A stretch of DNA of 64,000 nt, taken from the NCBI RefSeq assembly GCF_000282315.2, contig NZ_AKJN02000008.1:868001-932000 (forward strand), read 5' to 3'. Position numbers and translations under genes: made by a program. This document shows positions 26,401 through 34,618 of the stretch, in pieces. This DNA is from Pseudomonas sp. GM41(2012) (GTDB lineage: Bacteria; Pseudomonadota; Gammaproteobacteria; Pseudomonadales; Pseudomonadaceae). Numbering within the stretch: the stretch's first letter is position 1; the number at the start of each line of letters is the position of its first letter. The notes under the pieces were generated by a model. The model saw only the letters and a program-made list of their open reading frames with translations. It ran no database searches and was not told the DNA's origin.

Positions 26401-26756
26401 CAGTGCAGGCTGCCGTCGGGCCAGCGGATGCGGTGATGCATCGCCTGTTCCAGCGGGGCGCCGGCGATCACCGCGTCGAAGGCGCGAATGGTTTTCGCCC
26501 GATCCTCTGGCGGCAGCAAGTCGAGGTATTCCAGATCCGCCGGCAGCGGTTGCCGGGGATCAAAGCCGAACAGCGCCTGGGTACCCCGCGACCAACTGAT
26601 CTGCCCCCGCTCGATGTCCCAATACCAGGCGCCCAGACGTGCACCGTTGAGGGCGGCCAGCAATTGTGGGGCGCTTTCCCAGCTCTGCTCGGACCGTTTT
26701 GGGTCAAGCGCCTGTATACGCGGCATCGGCGGAATACGGTCAACAGATTTCGGCAT
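23478..26756 (-). CDS. cytoplasmic multi-PAS GGDEF-EAL cyclic di-GMP protein
   Basis: This is a 1092-residue protein without membrane helices. About five PAS/PAC modules fill residues 35-645, each with recognisable segments such as VSPDPICVTRQDTGQFIEIN and SSPDAITITERDTGRYLEVN. GGDEF (about 650-815, motif intact in ARLGGDEFVVLL near 739) and EAL (about 830-1080, EALVRW near 872, DDFGTGYSSLTYL) follow. Both catalytic signatures look functional. The PAS repeats imply sensing of redox, ligands or light by cofactors not deducible here. The ATG at 26756 is preferred over a TTG two codons upstream. The gene is monocistronic, with a LysR gene upstream on the same strand. Confidence 0.9.
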   Translation of the reverse strand: MPKSVDRIPPMPRIQALDPKRSEQSWESAPQLLAALNGARLGAWYWDIERGQISWSRGTQALFGFDPRQPLPADLEYLDLLPPEDRAKTIRAFDAVIAGAPLEQAMHHRIRWPDGSLHWLEINGSLLPDKHGRPRMIGVIREITHQRQREQALSSSEKRFATLFHLCPNMVLLTRQEDGLISEANQYFESLFGWPVQNAIGRTTLELGLWVHPEQRAQLVKATKAKGELINMEVQFRASNGQIHDGILSAQKVELEGQPYLLSTFLDTTERKAAEHALKDSQERLDLALDSAQLGTWDWHIPSGMLYGSARAAQLHGLEAIPFHESFDEFFEGVPDEERGSMRDAYRSLREGPAGNYQLTYRVQLPDGSSRYLESRARLYRDENGAPLRMAGTLLDITDQVEREQLLVASEEKFATLFQVSPDPICVTRQDTGQFIEINSSFTQTFGWSAADVIGRVADEIGLWDASAQSLRRIEQVIREQGLNNVAILVQHKDGQALTCVISSRQISVGDQPCIVTTLRDITQQQRSEAALKASEEKFAKAFHSSPDAITITERDTGRYLEVNDGFCRLTGYRADEVVGRTVYQVGIWAEEKQRSALLAELQIKGRVHHQEMLGRNKRGELLTVEVSIEPITLNETACLLLTARDVSLLKNAEAQIRHLAYHDPLTNLPNRALLMDRLSQQIALLKRHNLRGALMFLDLDHFKHINDSLGHPVGDTVLKIITARLEASVRMEDTVARLGGDEFVVLLSGLEGSRNEVSEQVLQLADTLRELLSEPMFLDGQRLQVTPSIGIALIPDHGSTPTDLLKRADIALYRAKDSGRNTAQMYHNTMQKAASERLRMETDLRLALSRGEFRVHYQPQVDARNDRIVGAEALVRWSHPELGEQSPTEFIKVLEDSGLILEVGTWIVDEACSAFKQLIAKGLVDPLDFSLCVNISPRQFRQNDFVERIEHSLESHGLPFSLLKLEITEGIVIQNLEDTINKMRSLKKLGVSFAMDDFGTGYSSLTYLKRLPVDTLKIDQSFIRDATTDPNDAEIIRAIVAMARSLELKVIAEGVETPEQLEFLQGLGCHFYQGYLHSPPLPVEDFQKLLK

Positions 26757-26820
26757 TGGCAAGCCTTGGCTGAGTGAGGTGTCAGGTCAGTGACTCGAGG
26801 CCCTATAGACGTAGCACAGC

Positions 26821-27711
26821 TTAGCCGAGAGTTCCTGGCAGATCGATTTGTGCATCCAGCAAGGCCATGAAGGCTCGCGCCGCATTCGATAGCGTCCTTT
26901 CCGTATGCAGGATATAGCCTAGCTGGCGAGTGAGTTGTATGCCCGGTAAAGGTATTCGGGCCACTTGATCGTCAAGCATAGTGCGCGGTAACACGCTCCA
27001 GGCCAGGCCGATCGAGACCATCATCTTGATGGTTTCCAGATAATTCGTGCTCATGGCGATGTTTGGCGTCAGACCTTGAGCTTCGAACAGACGCCGGACG
27101 ATGTGGTGAGTAAAGGTGTTGCCGCCGGGGAAAACCGCCGGGTGCAGGGCAATGTCCGCCAGGCTGACCGGGCCGTGGCTGATCAGTGAGTGCTCCGGAG
27201 CGACCACGAAGTCCAGCGGGTCGTCCCACACAGGCGTGGCCTTCACCAGTGCATGGGGCTCCGGCGCCAGGGTAATGACCGCCAGTTCGGCGCGGCCATG
27301 GAGGATTTCTTCGTAGGCCACTTCCGAATCGAGGAACTGAATATCCAGCGCCACTTGCGGGTAACGTCGGGTGAACTCCCTTAATAAGGGGGGCAAGCGG
27401 TGCAGGCCGATGTGGTGGCTGGTGGCCAGGGTCAGGCGGCCGGTCACTTCGCCGGTCAGGTTGGTCAGGGCGCGGCGCGTGTCATCCAGCACATTCAGAA
27501 TCTGATAGGCCCGCGGCAGCAAGGCGCGTCCGGCCTCGGTCAAACTGACTTCACGGCCCAGGCGATCGAACAGGCGCACCTTCAATTGCTGCTCCAGCCC
27601 GGCAATGCGCTTGCTGATGGCCGGTTGCGTCAGGTGCAGCCGTTCGCCAGCGCCGGAGAAGCTCCCGGTCTCGGCAATCGCGATAAAAGCATTGAGGTTG
27701 GCGAGGTCCAT
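26821..27711 (-). CDS. LysR-type regulator divergent from leuC
   Basis: The 296-residue protein has an N-terminal winged helix (DLANLNAFIAIAETGSFSGAGERLHLTQPAISKRIAGLEQQL, about 1-60) and a periplasmic-binding-like effector domain from about 90. The ATG at 27711 gives the family start; the ten extra upstream codons are not needed. It is transcribed away from leuC across a 146-bp gap. By the usual LysR logic it controls leuCD and itself. In other pseudomonads an orthologous regulator sits in the same place, which strengthens the inference, but the effector is unknown. Confidence 0.9.
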   Translation of the reverse strand: MDLANLNAFIAIAETGSFSGAGERLHLTQPAISKRIAGLEQQLKVRLFDRLGREVSLTEAGRALLPRAYQILNVLDDTRRALTNLTGEVTGRLTLATSHHIGLHRLPPLLREFTRRYPQVALDIQFLDSEVAYEEILHGRAELAVITLAPEPHALVKATPVWDDPLDFVVAPEHSLISHGPVSLADIALHPAVFPGGNTFTHHIVRRLFEAQGLTPNIAMSTNYLETIKMMVSIGLAWSVLPRTMLDDQVARIPLPGIQLTRQLGYILHTERTLSNAARAFMALLDAQIDLPGTLG

Positions 27712-27857
27712 TGCAGTATTCCAGTTGGTTATCCAAAGCATGAAAAATATGAATTTGAGTTATTTAATGTAACCCCCTAGGATCGACCTCACAAGCCAAG
27801 GGGTTATTGAATCTCTCAAAATCCAGGGCATAGAAACACGCTGATGAGGACCGTCTG

Positions 27858-29276
27858 ATGGCCGGCAAAACGCTTTACGACAAGCTTTGGGATTCCCATG
27901 AAGTGAAACGGCGCGACGATGGGTCGTCGCTGATCTATATCGACCGCCACATCATCCATGAAGTGACTTCGCCCCAAGCTTTCGAAGGCCTGCGACTGGC
28001 CGGGCGCAAGCCTTGGCGCGTCGACTCGATCATCGCGACCCCGGACCACAACGTACCGACCACTCCGGATCGCAAGGGCGGCATTGAAGCGATTACCGAT
28101 CAGGTCTCGCGTTTGCAGGTTCAGACCCTTGATGACTACTGCGACGAATATGGCATCACCGAATTCAAAATGAATGACGTGCGTCAGGGCATCGTTCACG
28201 TGATCGGTCCGGAGCAGGGTGCCACCTTGCCGGGCATGACCGTAGTTTGCGGCGATTCGCACACCTCGACCCACGGCGCGTTTGGCGCATTGGCCCACGG
28301 TATCGGGACTTCCGAGGTCGAGCACGTGTTCGCCACGCAATGCCTGGTCGCCAAGAAAATGAAAAACATGCTGGTGTCGGTCGAGGGCAAGTTGCCGTTC
28401 GGCGTGACCGCCAAGGACATCGTGCTCGCGGTGATCGGCAAGATCGGCACCGCCGGCGGTAACGGCCACGCTATCGAGTTCGCCGGCAGCGCCATTCGCG
28501 ATTTGTCCGTCGAAGGCCGCATGACCATCTGCAACATGTCCATTGAAGCCGGCGCTCGTGTTGGCCTGGTGGCTGCCGACGAAAAAACCGTGGCTTACGT
28601 CAAGGGACGTCCATTTGCCCCGAAAGGCGCGGAATGGGACATGGCGGTCGAAGCCTGGAAAGACCTGGTGTCCGACGCTGACGCCGTGTTCGACACCGTG
28701 GTCGAGCTCGACGCTACTCAGATCAAGCCGCAAGTCAGCTGGGGCACTTCGCCCGAGATGGTCCTGGCGGTTGATCAGAACGTGCCGGACCCGGCGAAGG
28801 AAATGGACCTGGTCAAGCGCGGTTCCATCGAACGCGCCTTGAAATACATGGGTTTGAGCGCCAATCAGGCGATCACAGACATTCAACTGGATCGCGTGTT
28901 CATTGGTTCCTGCACCAACTCGCGGATCGAAGACTTGCGCGCTGCGGCGGTGATCGCCAAGGGCCGTAAAGTCGCTTCGACCATCAAGCAAGCCATCGTG
29001 GTGCCGGGCTCGGGCCTGGTGAAGGCGCAAGCCGAGGCCGAAGGCCTGGACAAGATTTTCCTCGAAGCCGGTTTCGAGTGGCGTGAACCGGGTTGCTCGA
29101 TGTGCCTGGCGATGAACCCGGACCGTTTGGAGTCGGGCGAGCATTGCGCCTCGACCTCCAACCGCAACTTCGAAGGGCGTCAGGGCGCCGGTGGCCGTAC
29201 GCACCTGGTCAGCCCGGCCATGGCCGCGGCGGCTGCCGTCCACGGTCGTTTCATCGACGTTCGCGAACTGATCTGA
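27858..29276 (+). CDS. leuC: 3-isopropylmalate dehydratase large subunit
   Basis: A 472-residue aconitase-family protein that, with LeuD, isomerises 2- to 3-isopropylmalate in leucine synthesis. The 4Fe-4S cysteines are visible in FIGSCTNSR and EPGCSMC. The segment VVCGDSHTSTHGAFGALAHGIGTSE is the family signature, and the opening KTLYDKLWDSHEV is standard. Its length is normal. leuD follows after ten bases, so the two are co-transcribed. The divergent LysR gene is the likely regulator. Confidence 0.98.
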   Translation: MAGKTLYDKLWDSHEVKRRDDGSSLIYIDRHIIHEVTSPQAFEGLRLAGRKPWRVDSIIATPDHNVPTTPDRKGGIEAITDQVSRLQVQTLDDYCDEYGITEFKMNDVRQGIVHVIGPEQGATLPGMTVVCGDSHTSTHGAFGALAHGIGTSEVEHVFATQCLVAKKMKNMLVSVEGKLPFGVTAKDIVLAVIGKIGTAGGNGHAIEFAGSAIRDLSVEGRMTICNMSIEAGARVGLVAADEKTVAYVKGRPFAPKGAEWDMAVEAWKDLVSDADAVFDTVVELDATQIKPQVSWGTSPEMVLAVDQNVPDPAKEMDLVKRGSIERALKYMGLSANQAITDIQLDRVFIGSCTNSRIEDLRAAAVIAKGRKVASTIKQAIVVPGSGLVKAQAEAEGLDKIFLEAGFEWREPGCSMCLAMNPDRLESGEHCASTSNRNFEGRQGAGGRTHLVSPAMAAAAAVHGRFIDVRELI

Positions 29277-29286
29277 GGAACCGCAC

Positions 29287-29931
29287 ATGAGAGCTTTTAC
29301 CCAACACACCGGTTTGGTCGCCCCCTTGGACCGTGCCAACGTCGACACCGACCAGATCATTCCGAAGCAGTTCTTGAAGTCGATCAAGCGCACCGGTTTT
29401 GGCCCGAACCTGTTCGACGAATGGCGCTACCTGGACGTGGGCTATGCCTACCAGGACAACTCCAAGCGTCCGCTGAACAAGGACTTCGTTCTCAACGCCG
29501 AGCGTTATCAAGGCGCCAGCGTGCTGCTGGCCCGCGAGAACTTCGGCTGCGGCTCCAGCCGTGAACACGCGCCATGGGCGCTGGAAGAGTACGGCTTTCG
29601 CAGCATCATCGCGCCGAGCTACGCCGACATCTTCTACAACAACAGCTTCAAGAACGGCTTGTTACCGATCATCTTGACCGACGCTGAAGTGGATGAGTTG
29701 TTCCAGCAAGTCGAGGCGAATCCCGGCTACGAGTTGACGGTCGACCTGCAAGCCCAGACCGTGACCCGGCCTGATGGCAAGGTCTACAGCTTTGAACTTG
29801 ACGAGTTCCGCAAGCATTGCCTGGTCAACGGCCTGGACGACATCGGCCTGACCTTGCAGGACCATGAGGCGATTGCGGCGTTTGAAGCCAAACACCGTGC
29901 GAGCCAGCCGTGGTTGTTTCGCGACGTTTGA
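29287..29931 (+). CDS. leuD: 3-isopropylmalate dehydratase small subunit
   Basis: The 214-residue swivelling-domain partner of LeuC. It begins MRAFTQHTGLVAPLDRANVDTDQIIPKQFLK and contains ARENFGCGSSREHAPWAL, the substrate-recognition loop, and IIAPSYADIFYNN. It starts ten bases after leuC with a GAGGAACC ribosome site. A REP pair follows and separates it from the methyltransferase gene. Confidence 0.98.
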   Translation: MRAFTQHTGLVAPLDRANVDTDQIIPKQFLKSIKRTGFGPNLFDEWRYLDVGYAYQDNSKRPLNKDFVLNAERYQGASVLLARENFGCGSSREHAPWALEEYGFRSIIAPSYADIFYNNSFKNGLLPIILTDAEVDELFQQVEANPGYELTVDLQAQTVTRPDGKVYSFELDEFRKHCLVNGLDDIGLTLQDHEAIAAFEAKHRASQPWLFRDV

Positions 29932-29954
29932 TTCTGCGTAAGGCGACATGACGC

Positions 29955-30030
29955 CATCGCGAGCAAGCTCGGCTCCCACAGGTTATGTGAGTGCCACAGA
30001 TCCCGTGTGGGAGCGAGCTTGCTCGCGATG
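29955..30030. repeat. inverted REP pair
   Basis: CATCGCGAGCAAGCTCGGCT... at 29955-29980 mirrors 30006-30030 with one or two mismatches. It separates leuD from the methyltransferase gene inside the leu cluster. Confidence 0.88.
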
Positions 30031-30068
30031 ACGGTAGCCCATACAACACAAAATATCAGGACATTACG

Positions 30069-30833
30069 ATGACCAGCACCGCCCACAGCCAAGTCGTACA
30101 AAAGCAATTCGGTGAACAAGCCTCGGCCTATCTGAGCAGCGCTGTACACGCTCAGGGCACCGAATTCGCGCTGCTACAGGCTGAACTGGCAGGGCAGGGC
30201 GATGCCCGGGTGCTGGACTTGGGCTGCGGCGCCGGTCACGTGAGTTTTCACGTAGCGTCGCTGGTCAAGGAAGTGGTGGCCTACGATTTGTCGCAGCAGA
30301 TGCTCGACGTGGTGGCCGGTGCCGCCGTCGATCGCGGTCTGACCAATGTGTCCACCGTGCTGGGCGCCGCCGAGCGCCTGCCGTTCGCCGATGGCGAATT
30401 TGATTTCGTCTTCAGCCGTTATTCGGCGCACCATTGGAGCGATCTCGGCCTGGCCCTGCGTGAGGTTCGCCGGGTGCTGAAGCCGGGCGGCGTGGCGGCG
30501 TTCATCGACGTGTTGTCACCGGGCAGTCCGTTGTTCGACACTTACCTGCAAAGCGTCGAAGTGCTGCGCGACACCAGCCATGTGCGCGATTATTCCGCCG
30601 GCGAGTGGTTGCGTCAGGTCAGCGAAGCGGGGTTGTATACCCGCAGCACCACCCGTCAACGGCTGCGCCTTGAATACACCTCCTGGGTCGAGCGCATGCG
30701 CACACCAGAAGTAATGCGCGCCGCGATTCTGGAGTTGCAGCAATCGATGGGCAACGAAGTGCGCGAATATTTTGAGATTGAGGCCGATGGCTCGTTCAGT
30801 ACAGATGTACTGGTGCTGATGGCTGAAAGATAA
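30069..30833 (+). CDS. class I SAM-dependent methyltransferase (UbiE-like)
   Basis: The 254-residue protein has the Rossmann-type SAM motif VLDLGCGAGHVSFHVA (motif I) and an acidic loop VVAYDLSQQMLDVV. Motif II/III lies in AAERLPFADGEFDFVFSRYSAHHW and RRVLKPGGVAAFIDV. This pattern is typical of the Methyltransf_11/UbiE group that methylates small molecules. The ATG at 30069 was chosen over an earlier frame opening within the repeat. It lies between leuD and leuB, the usual place in pseudomonads, but has no known role in leucine synthesis. The substrate is unknown. Confidence 0.88.
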   Translation: MTSTAHSQVVQKQFGEQASAYLSSAVHAQGTEFALLQAELAGQGDARVLDLGCGAGHVSFHVASLVKEVVAYDLSQQMLDVVAGAAVDRGLTNVSTVLGAAERLPFADGEFDFVFSRYSAHHWSDLGLALREVRRVLKPGGVAAFIDVLSPGSPLFDTYLQSVEVLRDTSHVRDYSAGEWLRQVSEAGLYTRSTTRQRLRLEYTSWVERMRTPEVMRAAILELQQSMGNEVREYFEIEADGSFSTDVLVLMAER

Positions 30834-30895
30834 GCATCAAACGAATTTTTCCGGGCGTGCCCCGCGGGCGCACCGACTGATGACATGAGGAAAGC

Positions 30896-31978
<1,083 letters not shown>

Positions 31979-31984
31979 TCTCTC

Positions 31985-32030
31985 GGGCCCGCTGCAACTT
32001 TCACTCTTGAAAGCAGCGGCCCACTTTTTA
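31985..32030 (+). terminator. stem-loop with T run between leuB and asd
   Basis: GGGCC(C)GCTGC at the left pairs with GCAGCGGCCC at the right, with one bulged C, followed by ACTTTTT. It ends only 18 bases before the asd ATG, so it may act as a terminator for leuB or as an attenuator for asd. Confidence 0.6.
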
Positions 32031-32047
32031 AAGAAGGTGTAGTTGCG

Positions 32048-33160
32048 ATGAAACGTGTAGGTCTGATCGGTTGGCGCGGTATGGTCGGTTCCGTGCTCAT
32101 GCAGCGGATGCTGGAAGAGCAGGATTTCGATCTTATTGAGCCGGTGTTTTTCACCACTTCCAATGTCGGTGGCCAAGGCCCGTCCGTGGGCAAGGACATT
32201 GCTCCGCTCAAGGACGCTTACAGCATTGATGAGCTGAAAACCCTCGACGTGATTCTGACCTGCCAGGGTGGCGACTACACCAGCGAAGTGTTCCCGAAGC
32301 TGCGCGAAGCCGGCTGGCAGGGTTACTGGATCGATGCCGCTTCCAGCCTGCGCATGCAGGATGACGCGGTGATCGTGCTGGACCCGGTGAACCGCAAGGT
32401 CATCGACCAGCAGCTCGACGCGGGCACCAAGAACTACATCGGTGGCAACTGCACCGTCAGCCTGATGCTGATGGGCCTGGGCGGTCTGTTCGAAGCCGGT
32501 CTGGTCGAGTGGATGAGCGCCATGACCTATCAGGCGGCTTCCGGTGCCGGCGCGCAGAACATGCGCGAACTGATCAAGCAAATGGGCGCGACCCACACCG
32601 CTGTCGCCGATCAACTGGCCGACCCGGCCAGCGCGATCCTCGACATCGACCGCCGTGTGGCTGAAGCCATGCGCAGCGACGCGTACCCGACCGAAAACTT
32701 CGGCGTACCGCTGGCCGGCAGCCTGATCCCGTGGATCGACAAGGAATTGCCAAACGGTCAGAGCCGCGAAGAGTGGAAGGCCCAGGCCGAGACCAACAAG
32801 ATCCTGGGTCGCTTCAAGAGCCCGATCCCGGTCGATGGTATCTGCGTGCGTATCGGCGCCATGCGCTGCCACAGCCAGGCGCTGACCATCAAACTGAACA
32901 AAGATGTGCCGATCGCCGATATCGAAGGGCTGATCAGCCAGCACAACCCTTGGGTCAAACTGGTGCCGAACAGCCGCGAAGCCAGCATTCAGGAACTGAG
33001 CCCGACGAAAGTCACCGGCACCCTGAACGTACCGGTTGGCCGTCTGCGCAAGCTGAACATGGGCACGCAGTACGTCGGCGCGTTCACCGTCGGCGACCAA
33101 CTGCTGTGGGGCGCGGCCGAACCGCTGCGTCGCATGCTGCGGATCCTGCTTGAGCGCTGA
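32048..33160 (+). CDS. asd: aspartate-semialdehyde dehydrogenase
   Basis: A 370-residue NADPH enzyme that reduces aspartyl phosphate to the semialdehyde, the branch point to lysine, methionine and threonine. It starts MKRVGLIGWRGMVGSVLMQRM. The catalytic Cys135 lies in GGNCTVSLM, and the substrate-binding QAASGAGAQNMREL follows. This is the Gram-negative (E. coli-like) class by sequence and length. A hairpin terminator follows the stop. The neighbour downstream is a paralogue lacking the catalytic Cys. Confidence 0.97.
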   Translation: MKRVGLIGWRGMVGSVLMQRMLEEQDFDLIEPVFFTTSNVGGQGPSVGKDIAPLKDAYSIDELKTLDVILTCQGGDYTSEVFPKLREAGWQGYWIDAASSLRMQDDAVIVLDPVNRKVIDQQLDAGTKNYIGGNCTVSLMLMGLGGLFEAGLVEWMSAMTYQAASGAGAQNMRELIKQMGATHTAVADQLADPASAILDIDRRVAEAMRSDAYPTENFGVPLAGSLIPWIDKELPNGQSREEWKAQAETNKILGRFKSPIPVDGICVRIGAMRCHSQALTIKLNKDVPIADIEGLISQHNPWVKLVPNSREASIQELSPTKVTGTLNVPVGRLRKLNMGTQYVGAFTVGDQLLWGAAEPLRRMLRILLER

Positions 33161-33178
33161 TCGGTTGAAGTAATAAAA

Positions 33179-33211
33179 GAACCCGTGCCTTGAAAGAGGT
33201 GCGGGTTTTTT
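33179..33211 (+). terminator. terminator of asd
   Basis: AACCCG-TGCCT-TGAA-AGAGGTGCGGGTT hairpin followed by TTTTTTGC, 19 bases past the asd stop. Confidence 0.85.
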
Positions 33212-33237
33212 GCTTTTGCGGTGCCTGTGAGGCCGCT

Positions 33238-33303
33238 ATCGCGAGCAAGCTCGGCTCCTACAGGTTTGCATATACCCTTGTAGGAGCTGAGCTTGCTCGC
33301 GAT
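33238..33303. repeat. 25-bp inverted REP pair
   Basis: ATCGCGAGCAAGCTCGGCTC... at 33238-33262 mirrors 33279-33303 with one mismatch. It lies between asd and its paralogue. Confidence 0.9.
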
Positions 33304-33399
33304 GAGGCCGGCGCAGGCACCACAAATCCCCGGCAGAATTGCCTGCATGCCAACCACCCGGTAAAGTGCCGCTCCCCCCGTTTCGCCAGAGGTAGAACC

Positions 33400-34410
33400 A
33401 TGAGCCAGTCCTTTGATATTGCCGTGATCGGCGCCACCGGTACTGTCGGCGAAACGCTCGTGCAGATTCTTGAAGAGCGCGACTTCCCGGTCGGCAATCT
33501 GCACCTGCTCGCCAGCAGCGAATCGGCCGGGCATTCGGTGCCGTTTCGCGGCAAGAACGTGCGGGTGCGGGAAGTCGATGAGTTCGACTTCAGTAAAGTC
33601 CAGCTGGTGTTCTTCGCTGCCGGCCCGGCGGTAACCCTGAGTTTCGCTTCGCGTGCCACGGCCGCCGGTTGCTCGCTGATCGACTTGTCCGGCGCCTTGC
33701 CGGCTGATCGGGCGCCACAGGTCGTGCCTGAAGCCAACGCGCAGGTGCTGGCCAGTTTGAAAAAGCCGTTCCAGGTCAGCAGTCCAAGCCCTTCGGCCAC
33801 CACACTGGCGGTAGTGTTGGCGCCGTTGCTCGGTTTGCTCGATCTGCAACGCATCAATTTGACCGCCAGCCTGGCCGTCTCCGCCCAGGGCCGCGAAGCC
33901 GTCACCGAGCTGGCACGGCAAACGGCCGAACTGCTCAATGTACGCCCGCTGGAGCCGACCTTCTTCGATCGGCAGATGGCCTTCAACCTGCTGGCACAAG
34001 TGGGCAAGCCTGATGATCAGGGCCATACGCTGCTGGAAAAGCGCCTGGTACGCGAGCTGCGTCAGGTCATGGCGCTGCCTTTATTAAAGATTTCCGTGAC
34101 TTGCATTCAAGCCCCGGTGTTTTTTGGCGATAGCTTTAACGTGACCTTGCAGTCATCGAGCGATATCGACCTGGCAAAAGTCAACGCTGCCCTGGAAGAC
34201 GCGCCCGGTATCGAGCTGGTGGAAGCCGGCGATTACCCGACGCCGGTAGGCGATGCGGTAGGGCAGGACGCGGTCTACGTTGGTCGGGTTCGCCACGGGA
34301 TCGACGACCTGTCGGAACTTAATTTGTGGCTGACGTCAGATAACGTACGCAAAGGCGCCGCGCTCAATGCTGTGCAGGTGGCTGAATTGTTGATAAAAGA
34401 CCTGCTGTAA
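33400..34410 (+). CDS. usg: Asd paralogue (Usg type) without the catalytic cysteine
   Basis: The 336-residue protein has the full semialdehyde-dehydrogenase fold signs: IAVIGATGTVGETLVQIL at the NADP site and LVFFAAGPAVTL. Where the catalytic Asn-Cys-(S/T) stands in true enzymes, it has SSPSPSATTL (residues 127-136), so there is no cysteine. It therefore cannot carry out the normal thioester chemistry. Usg proteins occupy this position between asd and fimV in pseudomonads, and their role is unknown. The ATG at 33400 has AGAGGTAGAACC upstream; the longer frame reaches into the repeat and is rejected. Confidence 0.88.
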   Translation: MSQSFDIAVIGATGTVGETLVQILEERDFPVGNLHLLASSESAGHSVPFRGKNVRVREVDEFDFSKVQLVFFAAGPAVTLSFASRATAAGCSLIDLSGALPADRAPQVVPEANAQVLASLKKPFQVSSPSPSATTLAVVLAPLLGLLDLQRINLTASLAVSAQGREAVTELARQTAELLNVRPLEPTFFDRQMAFNLLAQVGKPDDQGHTLLEKRLVRELRQVMALPLLKISVTCIQAPVFFGDSFNVTLQSSSDIDLAKVNAALEDAPGIELVEAGDYPTPVGDAVGQDAVYVGRVRHGIDDLSELNLWLTSDNVRKGAALNAVQVAELLIKDLL

Positions 34411-34618
34411 AAGATACTTGGCAACAATTTGTCGAATGAATCCAGCCGGGCGCTATGCTTGGCCGGACTGCTGAAGGCGGGCTCCCTGTGGGGCTTCGCG
34501 TGGCATGAATGAAATGATCGCGCGCGACAGACTCTTCGCCGCCGCGCGCAATGCCTTACGGCAGCGACTATCAACACCTTCTCGCTGGCCGAGGAATGTT
34601 CAAACAAAGGATGAGGCT

